From: Flavobacteriales bacterium
Lineage (GTDB): Bacteria; Bacteroidota; Bacteroidia; Flavobacteriales_D; Crocinitomicaceae
Assembly (NCBI GenBank): GCA_947476515.1
Contig: CANJQZ010000085.1
Location: forward strand, 1-7,648
DNA length: 7,648 bases
Direction of reading: 5' to 3'
Each line of letters begins with the position of its first letter. Within the stretch, counting starts at the first letter, position 1. Positions 1 through 5,679 of this stretch are shown one piece after another. Under the pieces are notes generated by a model. The model saw nothing but the letters and a program-made list of their open reading frames with translations, was not told where the DNA came from and did no database searches. The position numbers were made by a program, and so were the translations under genes.

Positions 1-520
1 GAGCATTGGATATCCACATTTTGGCACCATTCAAAATAACATGGTCTCCATCATCTTTAAAATTGGTGATCATTCCACCCGGATTAGAACCGAAATCTGG
101 TTCCGTCAATCCAAAACAACCCATCATTTCGCCAGTGGCTAATTTGGGCAAATATTTCATTCTTTGTTCCTCAGAACCATATTTCCAAATAGGATACATC
201 ACCAATGAAGATTGAACAGATGCTGTAGAGCGCAGTCCTGAATCACATCTTTCTAATTCTTGCATAATCAATCCATAAGAGATATGATCTAATCCAGCCC
301 CACCATATTCCACTGGAATATAAGGGCCAAAGGCTCCAATTTCTCCAAGTCCAGGCAATATATGCATCGGAAAAGTTGCATTTTCATAATGCTCATCAAT
401 TATAGGAGACATTTCTTTTTTCACCCATTGTCTAGCCGTATCCCGGATTAATTTATGTTCATCAGTATATAAATCATCTAATGCGTAATAATCAGGGTGT
501 TTATAAAGATCTGTTTTCAT
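1..520 (-). CDS. Acyl-CoA dehydrogenase, glutaryl-CoA dehydrogenase-like (N-terminal 173 residues; 3' end beyond the window)
   Basis: FAD-dependent acyl-CoA dehydrogenase. The reverse strand reads from ATG at 520 with no stop to the left edge, giving 173 of roughly 390 expected residues. It covers the all-alpha N-terminal domain and the start of the beta domain. Visible motifs are EYGGAG (71-76), QELERCDSGLRS (87-98), SLVMYPIWKYGSEEQ (105-119) and GCFGLTEPDFGSNPG (134-148), the last being the FAD/substrate loop. The run E90...R97-S98 aligns, from memory, with human glutaryl-CoA dehydrogenase Glu87, Arg94 and Ser95, which hold the substrate's distal carboxylate. That favours glutaryl-CoA (lysine/tryptophan breakdown, giving crotonyl-CoA) over plain fatty acyl-CoA. 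The C-terminal catalytic glutamate lies outside, so the call rests on the N-terminal half. The gene is divergent from the DUF4271 gene. No Shine-Dalgarno is seen; the leader is A-rich. Confidence 0.9.
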   Translation of the reverse strand, partial: MKTDLYKHPDYYALDDLYTDEHKLIRDTARQWVKKEMSPIIDEHYENATFPMHILPGLGEIGAFGPYIPVEYGGAGLDHISYGLIMQELERCDSGLRSTASVQSSLVMYPIWKYGSEEQRMKYLPKLATGEMMGCFGLTEPDFGSNPGGMITNFKDDGDHVILNGAKMWISNA

Positions 521-540
521 TATGAATATTTTTATTTTGA

Positions 541-548
541 CAAAAGTA
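541..548 (-). promoter_or_regulatory. Putative -7 box (TACTTTTG) for the acyl-CoA dehydrogenase gene
   Basis: On the reverse strand the sequence TACTTTTG matches the Bacteroidota primary-sigma -7 consensus TAnnTTTG. It ends 20 bases before the ATG at 520, implying a very short leader. I do not see a TTG or TTTG at the usual -33 spacing, so only half of the expected promoter is supported. Confidence 0.4.
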
Positions 549-585
549 CTGAATAAATAAAATCTAATTTAATGGACTTTCTAAT

Positions 586-593
586 TAATTTTG
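586..593 (+). promoter_or_regulatory. Putative -7 box (TAATTTTG) for the DUF4271-hemD pair
   Basis: TAATTTTG, followed by CA, matches the Bacteroidota -7 consensus TAnnTTTG. It lies 24 bases upstream of the ATG at 618, so transcription would start near 600. No clear -33 TTG is seen at the expected distance. With the reverse-facing box at 541-548 it makes a compact divergent promoter region. Confidence 0.45.
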
Positions 594-617
594 CACCAAG
601 TAATTATTTAAGTAGAA

Positions 618-1292
618 ATGGATCATAAAATGATATTGCAATTAAGGGAACCGCAAATCACAAATGGACTTTTGTTTTGTGCCTTATTGTGTTTGGCATT
701 AATTGCTTTAGCACGCTTAAATAAAGAAAGACTATTTGTGCTGGTTCTGCAAGGGTTTAAAAGATTAAAGTGGCAAGATCAATTGATTAATGAACAAGAA
801 CGGATTGAAAATGGCACCGCCCTCGTGTTAATATTGAATTTTTTAATTAGTGGGGGATTAACGATTTTTCAAATCATTCGGAGAACACCTTGTTCTGATG
901 TAGACTTTTATCTTCTCTTAGGCATCCCTTTGTTTATTTTGTTGTATTGGAAATCTGGACAATGGTTAATTACTTTATTGGTGGGGAAACATGAAGTAAC
1001 AAGGCAAATTAAATTTAATACCAGATTCTCATTTTTTTTCGGAGGTTTCTTATTTTTGGGAGTTGCTATTTTTTCTTTGTTAAATGTTAAACTACTAGAC
1101 CATCTCCTAATTTTTGCTTTATTAGTTTTTATAATATTGTTAGTGACACGAATTTTAAAGGGTATCTGGAGCGCTTACCTTCTTGCTATACCATGGTATT
1201 ACATAATTTTGTATCTTTGCACCTTGGAACTGCTTCCTATGTTAGTTTTATTTGGACTATATGGCTCTCGTTTTTCCAGTTTTGTTAAGTAG
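618..1292 (+). CDS. DUF4271 family integral membrane protein
   Basis: A 224-residue hydrophobic protein of unknown function in a Bacteroidota-specific family. I recognise the family by its C-terminal block PWYYIILYLCTLELLP (192-207) and by its position beside a hemD-like gene. Hydrophobic segments lie near residues 17-32, 68-87, 97-111, 138-155, 160-180 and 186-216; the last is long enough for two helices, so six or seven spans are likely. A charged, probably cytoplasmic, stretch covers 33-65 (NKER...RIENG). No catalytic motif is visible. The start is the first ATG after the -7 box; a second in-frame ATG four codons on is possible. The stop is 23 bases before the next gene, with no terminator, so the two are probably co-transcribed. 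Function is unknown; co-occurrence with hemD hints at, but does not prove, a link to heme or envelope biology. Confidence 0.8.
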   Translation: MDHKMILQLREPQITNGLLFCALLCLALIALARLNKERLFVLVLQGFKRLKWQDQLINEQERIENGTALVLILNFLISGGLTIFQIIRRTPCSDVDFYLLLGIPLFILLYWKSGQWLITLLVGKHEVTRQIKFNTRFSFFFGGFLFLGVAIFSLLNVKLLDHLLIFALLVFIILLVTRILKGIWSAYLLAIPWYYIILYLCTLELLPMLVLFGLYGSRFSSFVK

Positions 1293-1315
1293 TGAATTAT
1301 TAAAATAGATTATCC

Positions 1316-2065
1316 TTGGCAATTAAAACCATTTTAGTATCTCAACCTCAACCTGAAGGAGATAAATCACCTTACTTTGATCTTGCGGCCAAGTATAAGT
1401 TAAAAATCGATTTCCGTCCCTTTATTAAAGTGGAAGGAATTGACGCGAAAGAGTTCCGTGCGCAAAAGATCAATCTAGCAGATCATACCGCAGTTATTCT
1501 AACATCAAAAGTGGCTGTTGATCATTTTTTTAGAATTGCACAGGAAACACGATTTGAAGTTCCAGAATCAATGAAGTATTTCTGTATTTCTGAGGCTGTT
1601 GCCCTATATCTTCAAAAATATGTTCCTTACCGCAAGAGAAAAATCTTTTTCGGAAAGCAAACTATTGAAGAATTAACCGAATTAATGAAGAAACATAAAG
1701 GAGAAAACTTTTTACTTCCTTGTACGGATATCCTTAGAGATAACATTCCTCAAACGCTGGAGCTACAAAAGATGCAATTCTCTAAAACAATATTATACAG
1801 AACCGTAGCATCAGATTTATCTGATCTAGAGGATGTGTATTATGACTTATTAGTTTTCTTTAGTCCAGGCGGGATTGAATCTTTATTTAAAAATTTCCCT
1901 GACTTTAAACAAAATGAAACAGCCATCGCTGCTTTTGGAGCAACCACCGCTAATGCGGTTGTTAAACATAATTTGCGTTTGGATGTCCACGCCCCGCACC
2001 CAAAAGCCCCTTCAATGGTAGGCGCAATAGAGCTTTTTATCAAAGAGCAACTCAAGAAAAAATAA
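1316..2065 (+). CDS. hemD: Uroporphyrinogen-III synthase-like protein (HemD family), TTG start
   Basis: HemD converts hydroxymethylbilane to uroporphyrinogen III, with inversion and closure of ring D, in cytoplasmic tetrapyrrole synthesis. This 249-residue protein has the family's usual length and two-lobed pattern: the N-terminal TILVSQPQP strand, ILTSKVAVDHFF, FCISEAVALYLQKY and GKQTIEEL in lobe one; then LLPCTDILRDNIPQ, FFSPGGIESLF (about 181-191) and AFGATTANAVV (206-216) before a C-terminal HPKAPSMVGAIELF helix. HemD has few strictly conserved residues, so assignment is by overall pattern. The start is TTG at 1316: an in-frame TAA lies at 1301-1303, no ATG, GTG or other TTG lies between, and the first in-frame ATG (1573) would remove a third of the protein. 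It follows the DUF4271 gene by 23 bases, probably as an operon. No Shine-Dalgarno is evident. A divergent paralogue without synthase activity cannot be excluded. Confidence 0.82.
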   Translation: MAIKTILVSQPQPEGDKSPYFDLAAKYKLKIDFRPFIKVEGIDAKEFRAQKINLADHTAVILTSKVAVDHFFRIAQETRFEVPESMKYFCISEAVALYLQKYVPYRKRKIFFGKQTIEELTELMKKHKGENFLLPCTDILRDNIPQTLELQKMQFSKTILYRTVASDLSDLEDVYYDLLVFFSPGGIESLFKNFPDFKQNETAIAAFGATTANAVVKHNLRLDVHAPHPKAPSMVGAIELFIKEQLKKK

Positions 2066-2083
2066 CATTTTAAGTTTATTTGC

Positions 2084-2111
2084 AATTATTCAACTCGAAA
2101 ATTGAATAATT
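2084..2111. repeat. AT-rich inverted repeat downstream of hemD
   Basis: Perfect 10-bp arms AATTATTCAA (2084-2093) and TTGAATAATT (2102-2111) flank an 8-base loop. It begins 19 bases after the hemD stop. It could be a weak terminator for the DUF4271-hemD pair or a dyad operator upstream of the secreted-protein promoter at 2125. The stem is A/T-rich and lacks an immediate T-run, so neither role is established. Confidence 0.5.
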
Positions 2112-2124
2112 ATGCCTAAAAAGT

Positions 2125-2155
2125 TTTGTTTGATAGAAATTTGGAGTTATTTTTA
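2125..2155 (+). promoter_or_regulatory. Putative Bacteroidota-type promoter of the secreted thioredoxin-fold gene
   Basis: TTTG at 2125-2128 is followed after exactly 19 bases by TATTTTTA at 2148-2155. This matches the TTTG / TAnnTTTG (-33/-7) arrangement except for the last base. It would place the transcription start near 2161 and leave a leader of about 18 A/T-rich bases before the ATG at 2179, with no Shine-Dalgarno. The same 19-base spacing is seen at the lepA promoter. Confidence 0.5.
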
Positions 2156-2178
2156 CCGATAACTTAAATCTATTTAAA

Positions 2179-3636
2179 ATGAAAAAACTAATACTTTCTA
2201 TTGCTGTATTTGCTGGAGTGTTAAGTGCAAGCGCACAAACACCAGTTGGTTCAGTAGTTTCCAATTTCAATTTGACTGATATCAATGGAAACACACAAAA
2301 TCTTTTTGCTATCCTTGATGCTGGTAAAATGGTTGTTATTGATGTTTCTGCTACTTGGTGTGGTCCATGTTGGAATTACCACAACACTGGAGCATTGAAT
2401 ACATTCTATGCTGCTCATGGTCCTGCTGGAGCAAATGATGCTATGGTATTATTTATTGAAGGTGATGCTACAACAACAAGCGCTGACTTAAACGGAACAG
2501 GTGCAAATACTCAAGGCAACTGGGTAGCTGGAGAAAATTTCCCAATTATCGATTTAACAACAGGTGCATCTTTTACAAATTCAGGACTTGAAATTCCTTA
2601 TTTCCCTGTAATGTATGTAATTTGTCCTAACCGTACGGTAATCCAATCAGGAGTTGCTGGTGCAATTGGAACAGTTGCTTTATTAAACAGTTATGTTGGA
2701 ACTTGTCCAGCGCCTGCATCTAACCCTGCTGATGTTGCTGCTTTAGCTTACAAAGGTTCTTTAGTTCATTGTGAAGGTTCTTATACTCCAATGGTACAAA
2801 TTCAAAACAATGGTACTTCTGCATTAACTTCTGCAACTATTACAGTTACTCAAGGTGGAACAACAGTTTCTACTGGATCTTACACAGGAAGTTTAGCTAC
2901 TTATGGAGTTGCTACTGTAAACTGTACTCCAATCCCTTCTTTTACAGGTGGTGCTTTGACAGTAACGGTTACTACAACAGGTGATGCTTTAGCTACCAAC
3001 AATGCTGTTACGGCTAACATTGCAACTGCATTAATCGCGGTTTCTCAATATGCTACAGTAAACATCACTACAGATGCTTATGGTTCTGAAACAACATGGA
3101 AAATTAAAAACAGTACAGGAACAGTAGTTTCTCAAGGAGGTCCTTGGACAGATTTAACTGCTGCTGGACAAACGGTTCAAACTCCAGTTACAGTTGCATT
3201 AAGCGCTTCTCAATGTTATACATTCGAAATCTATGATGCATATGGTGATGGTATTTGTTGTAACTATGGTAATGGAGCTTACTCTGTTACTGATGCTGCT
3301 GCAAACACTTTAGTATCTGGCGCTTCTTTTGGAGCAATGGAAGCTTCTGTATTCAAAACAGGTGTTCTTGGATTGAATGAAATGGAATTAATGGCTGTTA
3401 ATGTTTATCCAAATCCTGCTGCTGATGTTGTTAATGTTTCTTTTGAAGCAAACAATCAAGATGTTGCAGTTGCTTTGATCGATATTCAAGGTCGTACAAT
3501 TGCTACTAAAAATGTAAGCAATTTATCTGGAACACAAGTTGTTTCTTTCTCAACTGAAAATGTTGCAAAAGGAAGCTACATCGTTTCTATTACTGCTAAT
3601 GGATTCACTTCTACTAAGAATGTAATTGTTAAATAA
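2179..3636 (+). CDS. Secreted thioredoxin-fold protein with T9SS type A C-terminal sorting domain
   Basis: A 485-residue exported protein. Residues 1-19 (MKKLILSIAVFAGVLSASA) form a Sec signal peptide with an Ala-x-Ala-type site before Q20. Residues about 22-175 are a thioredoxin/TlpA-like fold: VIDVSATWCGPC with redox pair C61/C64, and the cis-proline of the FPV turn at P143, where thioredoxin folds place it. Residues about 185-285 are Thr/Val/Gly-rich beta sequence resembling CARDB/Ig-like adhesion modules. Residues about 288-393 form a module with DAYGSETTW (299-307) and YDAYGDGICCNYGNG (352-366), Gly/Cys-rich and seen in other Bacteroidota secreted proteins. Residues about 400-485, with VYPNPAADV at 409-417 and a terminal ...KNVIVK, are a T9SS type A sorting domain. 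This predicts export to the surface or medium. A disulfide or redox role is inferred from CxxC only; substrate unknown. Codons are strongly biased to GCT, GGA/GGT, ACA/ACT and GTT, suggesting high expression. It is monocistronic, between its own promoter and a strong terminator. Confidence 0.9.
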   Translation: MKKLILSIAVFAGVLSASAQTPVGSVVSNFNLTDINGNTQNLFAILDAGKMVVIDVSATWCGPCWNYHNTGALNTFYAAHGPAGANDAMVLFIEGDATTTSADLNGTGANTQGNWVAGENFPIIDLTTGASFTNSGLEIPYFPVMYVICPNRTVIQSGVAGAIGTVALLNSYVGTCPAPASNPADVAALAYKGSLVHCEGSYTPMVQIQNNGTSALTSATITVTQGGTTVSTGSYTGSLATYGVATVNCTPIPSFTGGALTVTVTTTGDALATNNAVTANIATALIAVSQYATVNITTDAYGSETTWKIKNSTGTVVSQGGPWTDLTAAGQTVQTPVTVALSASQCYTFEIYDAYGDGICCNYGNGAYSVTDAAANTLVSGASFGAMEASVFKTGVLGLNEMELMAVNVYPNPAADVVNVSFEANNQDVAVALIDIQGRTIATKNVSNLSGTQVVSFSTENVAKGSYIVSITANGFTSTKNVIVK

Positions 3637-3652
3637 TTACACTTAATAAATT

Positions 3653-3684
3653 AAAAGGGAGAAGCTTACTTCTCCCTTTTTTTT
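3653..3684 (+). terminator. Strong intrinsic terminator between converging genes
   Basis: Arms AAAAGGGAGAAG (3653-3664) and CTTCTCCCTTTT (3669-3680) pair perfectly over 12 bp around a 4-base CTTA loop. Eight T residues follow at 3677-3684, partly shared with the stem. It lies 16 bases after the stop of the secreted-protein gene. Read leftward, the hairpin is followed by TTTTAATTTATT and lies 24 bases past the hflX stop, so it may also end the lepA-to-hflX operon. Confidence 0.9.
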
Positions 3685-3708
3685 GTGCCTAAAATTTAAG
3701 TTAAGATT

Positions 3709-4899
3709 CTAGTAAAGAAAATTATTATAAGGATATCTGATTTTGAAGATGGTTTTGACTTCTTCGTATAGAACGGTTTTAAGTTCTTCGATATTCTCTT
3801 TGTCCTGGGCGGAGATAAATACGCATTGAGTTTTACCCATCTTTGCCATCCAAGTTTTTTTCAAATCAGCTAAAGATTCAGATCTATCATTTTCTTCATC
3901 ACCTTCCATTGGATCGGGGTGATAGGCATCAATTTTATTGAATACAATGATACAGGGCTTTTCAGTTTTATCAATTTCATTTAATGTTTCGTTTACTACT
4001 TGAAACTGCTCTTCAAAGTTGGGATGAGAAATATCAAGTACATGCACCAATAAATCCGCCTCTCTAACTTCATCAAGGGTTGATTTAAACGACTCCATTA
4101 ATTGTTGTGGTAATTTTCTTATGAAACCAACGGTGTCGGTTAAAAGCATTGGCATATTCTCCACCACAACTTTTCTCACTGTAGTATCTAGGGTAGCAAA
4201 TAATTTATTTTCAGCAAATACTTCTGACTTAGCCAACAGATTCATTAAGGTACTTTTTCCAACATTGGTATATCCAACTAATGCCACACGCACCAATTGA
4301 CCTCTGTTGCCTCTTTGAACGGCCATTTGTTTATCAATGTCTTGTAATCGTTCTTTCATTAAGGAGATCCGCATTTGAATAATCCGTCTGTCTGTCTCGA
4401 TTTGAGATTCTCCCGGACCTCTCAACCCAATTCCTCCTTTTTGTCGCTCAAGGTGGGTCCACATGCGCGTTAATCTCGGTAACATATATTGTAATTGCGC
4501 CAATTCTACTTGCGTCTTTGCATGAAATGATCGGGCCCTGCTTGCAAAGATGTCAAGAATCAGAATAGGCCTATCTATTACCTTACATTCTAATTCTCTT
4601 TCAATATTTCTTAATTGTGAGGGAGATAATTCGTCATCAAATACAACCAATTCAATATTCGTTGCGTTGATATATTGTTTAATTTCTTCTAATTTTCCTT
4701 TTCCAACATAAGTTTTTGGGTGTGGATGAGGTAAACGCTGCATGAATCTTTTTTTCGAAAATGCTCCAGCAGTTTCCGCTAAAAATTCTAATTCATTTAA
4801 ATATTCGATTTCAATTGCTTCGGTAATGTCCGCGCTAATTACACCAACTAAAACGCAATCTTCTTCCACAGCGTCAATGGTACTATGTCCCTCTGTCAA
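3709..4899 (-). CDS. hflX: GTPase HflX, ribosome-splitting factor, TTG start
   Basis: HflX binds the 50S subunit and splits stalled or idle 70S ribosomes, notably under heat stress; it hydrolyses GTP and ATP. The 396-residue protein has the N-terminal HflX domain (about 15-125, with KTYVGKGKLEEI and VVFDDELSPSQLRNIE), then the linker with the hallmark GGIGLRGPGESQIETDRR (155-172) and a coiled-coil stretch. The G domain follows: G1 GYTNVGKST (209-217), G3 DTVGF (255-259), G4 NKID (321-324), G5 SAQ (363-365). An acidic insert (about 326-345, MEGDEEND) separates G4 and G5. It lacks the C-terminal tail of the 426-residue E. coli protein. The start is TTG at 4899: an in-frame stop lies at 4912-4914, no ATG occurs between, and the next in-frame ATG is codon 53. 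The TTG overlaps the TGA of the cytochrome c gene (TTGA), suggesting translational coupling. It is the last gene of the operon. Confidence 0.95.
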   Translation of the reverse strand: MTEGHSTIDAVEEDCVLVGVISADITEAIEIEYLNELEFLAETAGAFSKKRFMQRLPHPHPKTYVGKGKLEEIKQYINATNIELVVFDDELSPSQLRNIERELECKVIDRPILILDIFASRARSFHAKTQVELAQLQYMLPRLTRMWTHLERQKGGIGLRGPGESQIETDRRIIQMRISLMKERLQDIDKQMAVQRGNRGQLVRVALVGYTNVGKSTLMNLLAKSEVFAENKLFATLDTTVRKVVVENMPMLLTDTVGFIRKLPQQLMESFKSTLDEVREADLLVHVLDISHPNFEEQFQVVNETLNEIDKTEKPCIIVFNKIDAYHPDPMEGDEENDRSESLADLKKTWMAKMGKTQCVFISAQDKENIEELKTVLYEEVKTIFKIRYPYNNFLY

Positions 4900-5225
4900 T
4901 GTCTTAGTTTTTTAATATGCGCAATAACCAGATCCATATTTTTTTTAGTTTCTAAATTAGCTTTCATCGAAGGCATTGAATTTTTTCCTTCCTTGAGAAT
5001 TTTCATAATCTCATGATCCTTTAAACGCGACTTCGTCAAATCTTTAGCTCCGGATGCTCCTAGTTTTCCATCATCTCCATGGCAAGCGGCACAATTCATA
5101 ATAAATAAATTCTCCCCTAATACTTCTGGAGTTTCTGGTGGGCCAGATTTAATCTCATTAGATGACGAGGTGCAAGCGCTAATAAAAACCAAGCAAATAC
5201 TAATATAGAGACTCCTTAAAACCAT
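4896..5225 (-). CDS. Small monoheme cytochrome c lipoprotein
   Basis: A 109-residue exported c-type cytochrome. The N-terminus MVLRSLYISICLVFISAC has a basic residue, a hydrophobic core and a lipobox ISAC with lipidation Cys18, predicting a membrane-anchored periplasmic lipoprotein. After a Ser/Pro-rich linker, C45-A-A-C48-H49 is the single covalent heme site (with GDDGK after it), and GKNSMPSM (80-87) supplies the likely axial Met, probably M84. This is the class I cytochrome c layout and implies electron transfer; partners are unknown. I chose ATG at 5225. A TTG ten codons upstream would add LALQNQSWWW before the charged start of the signal peptide and is unlikely. The gene overlaps the end of the b-like membrane protein by 10 bases, with GGTGGTGG just before the ATG as a possible weak ribosome site, and overlaps hflX by 4. 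Confidence 0.88.
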   Translation of the reverse strand: MVLRSLYISICLVFISACTSSSNEIKSGPPETPEVLGENLFIMNCAACHGDDGKLGASGAKDLTKSRLKDHEIMKILKEGKNSMPSMKANLETKKNMDLVIAHIKKLRH

Positions 5226-5668
5226 CCACCACCAAGATTGATTCTGAAGGGCCAAGGAATAAATAAAAGTATAAGGATAAATCCAATTAAGTAGAATAAA
5301 CGAATAGTTTTGAATTTATCCGCATCGTTTTCTTTCCTTTTGGACTTACTATATCCTATTGTAATCAGCACAATCGCAAGTAACATTCCAATCAGATGTT
5401 CCATTCCGTAAAAACGATGTAATGAGTTTTTCATCCACCCAGCTGCAAAAGTTACTTTTTCAGATAAAAAGAACTGCACTATTCCAATTACAAATTGTAA
5501 ATGCAAAGTAACCATCGCAAAAAGGGTAATCATTTTATGTTTTTTCTCAAATTTCTTAGCTGTAAAAGCATAAAAAACCGCTAAAATCAATAAAATAAGC
5601 GCTACCCATCTAAGGCCAGAATGGGTGTGATTTAAAATACTTTCAAAAGTTGAAATAGTTGGTGTCAT
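5216..5668 (-). CDS. Four-helix histidine-containing membrane protein, cytochrome-b-like
   Basis: A 150-residue integral membrane protein with hydrophobic helices near 20-36, 46-68, 88-106 and 122-140. Five histidines fall at or near helix ends: H14 and H16 in NHTHSGLRW, H56 in LHLQFVIG, H84 and H91 in HRFYGMEHLIG. This pattern of paired His on adjacent helices fits b-type heme ligation, and similar short Bacteroidota proteins are often labelled cytochrome B; I recognise the type but not a characterised function. It starts at ATG 5668, 11 bases after the lepA stop, with no Shine-Dalgarno, and its 3' end overlaps the cytochrome c lipoprotein gene by 10 bases. That adjacency suggests the two could exchange electrons (inference). 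A non-heme four-helix membrane protein remains possible. Confidence 0.7.
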   Translation of the reverse strand: MTPTISTFESILNHTHSGLRWVALILLILAVFYAFTAKKFEKKHKMITLFAMVTLHLQFVIGIVQFFLSEKVTFAAGWMKNSLHRFYGMEHLIGMLLAIVLITIGYSKSKRKENDADKFKTIRLFYLIGFILILLFIPWPFRINLGGGWF

Positions 5669-5679
5669 CGTTATATAAT

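Noticed and set aside
6..215. Rightward 69-codon open frame at the left edge
   Set aside because: It is antisense to the well-conserved acyl-CoA dehydrogenase coding sequence and its translation shows no family features.
1840..2085. Leftward 81-codon open frame inside hemD
   Set aside because: It lies opposite the hemD C-terminal lobe, whose conserved motifs explain the sequence; no support for a second gene.
2076..2294. Leftward 72-codon open frame across the hemD/secreted-protein spacer
   Set aside because: It overlaps the promoter and the signal-peptide region of the rightward gene, and the peptide shows no recognisable feature.
5226..5255. Ten-codon upstream extension of the cytochrome c gene from a TTG
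   Set aside because: It would put a Trp-rich stretch ahead of a complete lipoprotein signal peptide that already begins with ATG at 5225.
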